Below are positions 57,476 to 64,000 of a DNA stretch of 64,000 nucleotides, one piece after another. Both the position numbers and the translations under genes were made by a program. The stretch is from Sipunculus nudus (taxonomy: Eukaryota > Annelida > Sipuncula > Golfingiida > Sipunculidae), in NCBI GenBank assembly GCA_026874595.1, contig CM049317.1, positions 69,113,118 to 69,177,117 of the forward strand, written 5' to 3'. The notes under the pieces are model-generated. The model did not search any database and was not told the origin of the DNA. It saw only the letters and a program-made list of their open reading frames with translations. The number at the start of each line of letters is the position of its first letter. Positions within the stretch are counted from its first letter, which is position 1.

Positions 57476-59785
57476 TAAGCTTAACACGTCTAGTCCGGTT
57501 TGCCTGCCTTAAAATAACTGTCTATCTCACTACAACAGGACCTGTACGGATACTCAGCACAATTTATATTACATAATAGCAAATGCTGGCCAATGTGAAA
57601 GAGCCCCCCCCCCCCCCCATACACACACGAGTGCGTTACACTAGTGACACCAGTATAACTTAGTGTTTTGCACTCAAGACATGCCGGGTAATGCCGGGTC
57701 TGAAATGTCTGCTTTGGTCTACACGGCTTGTTGTTGTTTTCCTATGCACATACTTAAAATGACGAAATACCCGTTCAGAGTGGCAAAGTTTATTGTAAAT
57801 GCCGATAATCCGGTCTTACACCCGGTTCCGTTTTTAGCATAACATTTTCAAAGTCACGAAAAATATGTTAGATACATGGTTTTCAAGCGGAGTAAAAAAA
57901 ATAAGACAACTTTGATAGGTATGTTTAATCCTCACTACAAGTCGAGAATGATTTTTTAACATAGATCTATCAGGCAGTTTGTCTGTATGTGCAGCTGTCA
58001 TATTAATATCGGTCTGTCCCATGAGAGGAAGATCAATACACGAAAACGTACGATATTAGAGATAGACCTGATCTGAAACGTACATAAGTGTCATGAATCT
58101 CCAACAACCCCCCCCCCCCCCACACCCAAACAGGCTGCCATGAAGTTGAGCGTTAAGCTTTATAGTTATTAACTCCCTAGACAGGCCAATTGCACACACG
58201 TGATCAGCAAATTTACATGACACCATAAAACCCATTATGCGACAAAAAAAAACAAGTTAATATCATAATTAGAGAAAATATAAATAAATTTCTATTTGAT
58301 AAACATGCGCTTTACAGCTTGACTTCAGGTGTTACGTGTTGTCCATTTCCTAGAGCTAAACACTGAGGGCTCCTTTATCTCACTACGGTCTCCTCAAGCA
58401 GAACAATAAAACGTTCTCTCACGGTCTTGTAACGCTAAGTGTCGGTACTGCCACCTTGTGGCCAATTATATAATTATTTACATGTAAAAGAGCCAACACG
58501 GATCTACGTGTATCGGTGCATGGAATCACGTATTAATCACGCATTTTAGTAGCAAACAAAAATACTAACGCCCTGGCAGGGCTATATTGCACTTGGTTGC
58601 GACTAGAACAGGTACAAACTAATTATTCCGCTCACCGTATAAATACTCTTTAATTATCTAATCTCCATGTGTATTCTATGACATAATACTCACATTTGAG
58701 GTTATGCCGTCAGTCATGAAGAAATCACCAGTGTAAGCACTTTGATATCTAAAACCTGCAAGTCTTTGATGTGCTAGAATTGCCATGAAATAACCAGCTC
58801 GCTCGTCTAAATCTGACAAAACACAAATGCAGAAGTCCTAAAGGGACATAATCAGGAGCAATATTATACTTATTCTTTCACACTATCTTTTAACGTTTGC
58901 GCTATACAGAATTTGCCAGGCAAAAATATCCAAGCAAACGGTCTCAGTACCTCCCTTTGAGGAGTAAGCTAACGGTTCCAGGTATTAACTTTTGCAGGTA
59001 CCAAGTATTTCACAGAGAAGACAATATTTTTCGTGTTAAGGCAACATGCTTCATAGGTGATTGGGCCCCTTTAAATAGTGGTTCAAACAGCAGGTGCATC
59101 AAATTCTCGAGATATAATTAATCTCTACATTCTCAAGGTATCATCTGATCGATTTTGTAACGAGCATATGCGCTTCATACTGGACATGCGCTTAACTCAC
59201 GAATCACTTGGTTTTTCATTCCCTCTGATCAAAACATATCTGAGAAGTGATATTAGGGGTTTTAAGAGGCCACCATTCGGTAATGTATTATGTATAAATA
59301 AACCAGCACACTCTGCCTTTTACACAACCTTGTCTGCTCCGGTGATGGTTTTACCACATGATATGATTTTAACTAAGCATAATGATACTTTTATCACAGA
59401 GTGATTTTTTTTGTACATGCAAATAAAACCATATAGAAGAATATCGAAAAAGTGAAATAAAACATAACATGTGAATTATTTGGTGTGATTATTAAACTTT
59501 CACTTATTTGCATTAGGTTTCCCATCCAATTATGATTTATGTAAGGACGCATCAGATATTCCTGCTTTTTAATTTGCAATGACTACAACAAATCTGTAAT
59601 AACTGATCTTCAAGTTCATTCAATTTAATCAAATCCCTTACAAACACGTATCTGTGAGAAAACTGATACTTATCATTTATCAAAGTGCGTAACTTTATTA
59701 GTAATATAATATATATCTTAATTGTTTTCCCAAGTATCAAGCGGAGCCTGAGGGTGTCAAAAATAAGACTATAACGGCTAAGTGG
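57475..59785. other. Intergenic, nothing recognised
   Basis: Poly-C runs near 57605 and 58108. Frames near 58897-59404 (plus) and 59552-59839 (minus) lack domain signals. Confidence 0.5.
58446..58461 (-). promoter_or_regulatory. CTCF-like motif (reverse)
   Basis: The reverse strand reads CCACAAGGTGGCAGTA, sharing its first 14 bases with the forward motif at 5916. Confidence 0.3.
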
Positions 59786-60105
59786 CAGCCTGCAACCCAA
59801 ACATCGATTTTTAATTAACTGAAGACTTTGAGGTGACAATGAAAACTATAGAGTTCGGATCAATTCTAGTATAAGTGAATGTGCACGCTGGGAACTGCTA
59901 CAAATTTTGTGTAACAAAAGTTTTATGTAACATTTTTTCTTCAGTATTTAGAAAATAAAACATGACTATATAAGCAAGCCTCTGAAGTCAAATTCTACCA
60001 CACGGCAAATATTTTGATCCAACCTTTGGAATGGGTGTTCTATTAAGATTTGTATCATGACTCGCAGGCCCCTATCAGTTTATTTTTAAAAGGCCTGATT
60101 GCCAT
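59786..60105 (+). repeat. Dispersed repeat family A, copy 4
   Basis: Shares acatcgatttttaattaact, gttcggatcaatt..gtgcacgc, ctctgaagtcaaattctacc and aggcctgattgccatgg with the other copies, including the 5' half found only in copy 1. Confidence 0.6.
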
Positions 60106-61109
60106 GGTGTCATTGCTAATAACGACTAAACTGACGAAATAAAAACCCACTGTTTAGATAGTCTTGCATAAATACTACTTGACACTTGTAGGTGACGGTG
60201 CAGTGATCTATGGGGAAATGTAATAATATAAACGGGTAATACCAAAATGCAGCGCCGGGATTTACGTCTCAAACCCTCTTACTCCCCTTCACTTCTGCAT
60301 GCGGAACTCATACATTAACAATCCCGACAGGGCCAGGCTGTTGAGCCCCCCTCCCCCCACACACACAGACACACATGCACACACACTTTCTAACCGCCCC
60401 GATCATATTGCCCCTTGAAGAACATGTGCTGTAGATAACTTACGCTGTTTTATTATGTGAAGATGTCTGCGACGCATCGCTTAATTAGAGTCCACACCTA
60501 ACAAGTTCGAGTGTATGTGTGTGTAAAAGCCACTCACGTCCTAATGCAAGTAGGATTCCTCAAGGTTCGAGTCGGACTTCACCTTCTTCGAGTCAGTTGT
60601 AACCTGAGTCCGAGACAATCTCCTAATTAAACTATATATTAATTGAAAATGTGAGAGTATCATGTGTAGGTGGGTAATAGTTTACACATTTTTTAACATG
60701 ATTGTTTGATTCCCATTGGAGAGCTAAAGCTGGGTAAACATGTTTTTCTTTGTAATATTTTATTAGTAGTTCGCACATACACACACACACATATATATAT
60801 ATGCTGTATGTGACAGATTTTTATCTACATAACTTGAAGTGGACTGGATCTGATTTATAGAAAATATGTGAGTAAGAGTTGTTCCAAATTAAGATCCTCG
60901 AGTTTACACCCGAGTCCAGGTCCCTAAAAAGGGGACTTGAGTCCGGACTCGGGGCCATGCCCGAGTTCTACATCACAGGGGCGGTGGTCGCGGCAGATAA
61001 TTAGATGACTGACAGTTACGTAGGTGTTTCATGGATCATAACGTTTATATGGAGTGTCTGTTGAGTGGAACATCATGACCGGATGGAATAAAGATGATTC
61101 CCAGTATTT
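60106..61109. other. Intergenic, nothing recognised
   Basis: Contains small CA runs (60358-60386) and AC/AT runs (60778-60801). Repeated GAGTCCGAG-like words near 60570-60960 hint at a decayed repeat. Confidence 0.45.
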
Positions 61110-61385
61110 TCATTGAGCGTGGTGACGTAATCGATAAGCCGCTGGACTTGTGACCGCAAAGTTGTGGGTTCGCGTCCCGTTCTGACCGTTTCTGCGCTAA
61201 GACCCCTTTACAAAGTTTTTACCACAAGGGTGCGCTCTCTCTGCTCTTGAGTCAATGGGTACTGGTCATGGGAAGAAGGAAAAGGTAGAACGAATAACCT
61301 TCTAGCGCCTGATATGGCTACTTATAAGGTACAAGAACGAACAAGCCCTAAATTAAATTAACCCAGGAAGGCAAAGTGTAAGGTG
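61110..61385 (+). repeat. tRNA-derived SINE
   Basis: gacgtaatcgataagccgct and gtgggttcgcgtcccg give A-box and B-box (ggttcgcgtcc, 61167-61177) spacing of a tRNA-like Pol III promoter. The body continues to about aagaacgaacaagccc. The region lacks its own terminator run. Confidence 0.6.
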
Positions 61386-61444
61386 CATGAGACTGACATC
61401 GTCGGTGATATCAATTTATAAACCATCTACTTTTTTATTATTTT

Positions 61445-62815
61445 TATCACAACGGAATCATGATGTTCCCCAGTCTGTTATCTCACCAGAATCATGATGA
61501 ATCCGAGTCTGTCATCACGACAGAATCATGATGATTCACAGTCTGTTATCACAACAAAATCATGATGATTCCCAGTCTGTTATCACAGCATGTCATGATG
61601 ATTCCCTGTCTGTTATCACAACAGAATTGTGATGATTCCCACTCTGTCATCACAACAAAATCATGATGATTCCCAGTCTGTTATCACAACAAATCATGAT
61701 GATTCCCAGTCTGTTATCACAACAGAATCATGATGATTCCAAGTCTGTTATCACAACAGAATCGTGATGATTCCCACTCTGTCATCACAACAAAATCATG
61801 ATGATTACAAGTCTGTTATCACAACAAAATCATGATGATTCCCAGTCTGTTAGCACAACAGAATCATGATGATTCCCAGTCTGTAATCAAAGCAGAATCG
61901 TGATGATTCCAACTCTGTCATCACAACAAAATCATGATGATTCCCAGTCTGTTATCACAACAAAATCATGATGATTCCCAGTCTGTTATCACAACAGAAT
62001 CATGAAGATTCCCAGTCTGTTATCACAAAAGAATCATGATGAATGCCAGTCTGTTATCACAACAGAATCATGATAATTCCTTGTCTGTTATCACAATAGA
62101 ATCATAATGATTCCCAGTCTGTTATTACTGCAGAACCTGATAATTCCCTGTCTGTTTTCACAACAGAATCATTATGATTCCCAGTCTGTTATCACACTAG
62201 AATCATGATGATTACAAGTCTGTTATCACAACAGAATCATGATAATTCCTTGTCTGTTATCACAATAGAATCATGATGATTCCCAGTCTGTTATCACTGC
62301 AGAACCTGATAATTCCCTGTCTGTTTTTACAACAGAATCATGATGATTCCCAGTCTGTTATCACTGCAGAACCTGATAATTCCCTGTCTGTTTTCAGAAC
62401 AGAATCATGATGATTTCCAGTCTGTTATCACACTAGAATCATGATGATTACAAGTCTGTTATCACAACAGAATCATGATAATTCCTTGTCTGTTATCACA
62501 ATAGAATCATGATGATTCCCAGTCTGTTATCACTGCAGAACCTGATAATTCCCTGTCTGTTTTCACAACAGAATCATGATGATTCCCAGTCTGTTATCAC
62601 TGCAGAACCTGATGATTTCCAGTCTGTTATCACAACAAAATCATGATGTGACCAAGTCTCTTATCACAACGGAATCTTAATGATACTCTATCTGTTTTTA
62701 CAACAAAATCATGATGATTCCCAGTCTGTTATCCCAACAGATTCTTGACGATTTCCAGTCTGTTATCACAACAGAATCATTATGATTTCCAGTCTGTTAT
62801 CACAACAAAATCATG
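61445..62815. repeat. 34-bp minisatellite (about 40 units)
   Basis: Units ccagtctgttatcacaacag plus aatcatgatgattc, 34 bp. Each has a near-perfect palindrome GAATCAT-G-ATGATTC. From about 62040 to 62620 variant units (actgcagaacctgataattc) recur in a larger pattern with ttgtctgttatcacaatag at 62081, 62250 and 62486. Confidence 0.95.
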
Positions 62816-62829
62816 TCATTTTGCATTAA

Positions 62830-62855
62830 CAAAAAAAAAAAAAAAAAAAAAAAAA
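62830..62855. repeat. Poly-A run
   Basis: 26 A residues directly after the 34-bp minisatellite. Confidence 0.9.
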
Positions 62856-63489
62856 GGAATAGAGCAATTGAGTGTCCAAGAACAGAGAGGACTTGATAAA
62901 TACCTGTAAATGAATTTCACGGGTGCGCTCTGGTCGGTTCACTTTTCATAACATTAACAATGTTTCTTTTGGTGCACTGAGGCTTTCGTGGAGTTACTGA
63001 AATAATTGTAATAGAACGCTGAACTTTCATGAGATGATTTTTAGGTGCGTTCCAAAAAGATGAAGAATAGTTATGTGACACCTAAAGCAATTCACTGGAA
63101 ATATAACAAGGGCGCTCGCAGTTACAGGCTGGTACAACTATAATATAAAATGTCAAGCGGTGCGAACATTAATAATACGTGAGCTCGTCTGCAGACAACT
63201 TTCCCAGTCACGGTGGTAAAAAATAATGGTACGCTTAAACTCCAGGATCAATTTTCGGACACGATGGTGCGTCACTTTTATCTTCGTCATTGGTTATGCA
63301 TATGTATACATATATGAGTGTATTTGGGTGTTAAAATAGTAGAGTTATGTCTGAAGTTTATTTTGATATTGATAAGATTGGTAAGATTTTTTTTATTTAT
63401 AAATCAGATACCACATAATAATAAATCTTATAAAACGTATATGTTATGAATTCCATAATTTTTGCATGATGATAAATATGTGATATATG

Positions 63490-63534
<45 letters not shown>

Positions 63535-64000
63535 ATAAGATAATTATTCCGTATTAAAATTTATATTATTTTAATACAATACTAGTATATTATATATATA
63601 TGATACATTACTATTTATATATTGAATATATTTAATATATTGAATATATATGTATAATATATAATAAATCTAACATTCAATAACTTTAAGGTACCAATAT
63701 TGTCTTAAACCCTTTTATATAAAAGCAGTACCAAAGTGTTTATATTCATATGAAACCCCATAAAGTATACATTATTTTAAACCTGGTACAGTGATCTCTC
63801 TGATGATATACATATTTGCAATTTTTATTGATGAAAAATTAAAATTTCAGTTTCAGAGTAGATAGAAACATGACAGAGGGGAAAAAAATTTATTTGAGAT
63901 GATGTCATGTAGTTTAATATTAGTCCATTAAAAACCGGATTATTGCAATAGGGGGCTTAAAATAGTGTACATTTTAAATATATATATATATTTTAAATGT
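62856..64000. other. AT-rich end of window
   Basis: Contains an (AT)n run at about 63488-63531 and further AT-rich low-complexity sequence. No gene seen. Confidence 0.6.

Noticed and set aside
61445-62815. Possible CRISPR array
   Set aside because: Regular 34-bp units, but no unique spacers: units are contiguous and similar along their whole length, and the genome is eukaryotic.

Overview
The window is eukaryotic, not bacterial. It is AT-rich, has introns with GT...AG borders, and holds many microsatellites, minisatellites, SINE-like and MITE-like repeats. The repeat style and a secreted protein with many thrombospondin type 1 (TSP1) domains suggest a marine invertebrate, most probably a bivalve mollusc. 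That assignment is inference; no marker gene in the window proves it.

One gene dominates. It runs on the + strand and enters from the left with its 5' end outside the window. The first exon seen (893-993) encodes the Cys-rich C-terminal end of a CAP (SCP/TAPS, CRISP-like) domain. It is followed by 25 intact exons of 141-171 bp, each encoding one TSP1 domain and each flanked by phase-1 introns. The last coding exon (49716-49759) encodes a short Cys-containing tail and a stop, with AATAAA at 49975. Joined in order, the exons keep one open frame of about 1,315 codons, which strongly supports the model. The product should be a secreted CAP plus multi-TSP1 protein. Almost every domain keeps the WxxW C-mannosylation motif and the CxxS/TCG O-fucosylation motif.

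Layout: 1-3562 is the CAP-tail exon and a large intron with a 23-bp minisatellite. 3563-25852 holds diverse TSP1 exons with broken or partial exon relics and repeat-filled introns. 25853-38025 holds nine almost identical TSP1 exons on a roughly 1.5-kb tandem unit, part of which has a dimeric 2,978-bp higher-order period. 38159-40660 holds a collapsed array unit and a frameshifted endonuclease relic of a transposable element. 40938-49759 holds an older member of the array, five more diverse TSP1 exons and the stop exon. 50000-64000 is intergenic, with dispersed repeats, one weak promoter candidate, a tRNA-derived SINE and a 34-bp minisatellite; no gene could be supported there.

The main biological story is an actively remodelled exon-cassette locus. 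The same symmetric TSP1 exon has been duplicated, homogenised, truncated and, in one case, partly amplified into a minisatellite that carries copies of its splice donor. I saw no defence system, CRISPR array or other multigene system.
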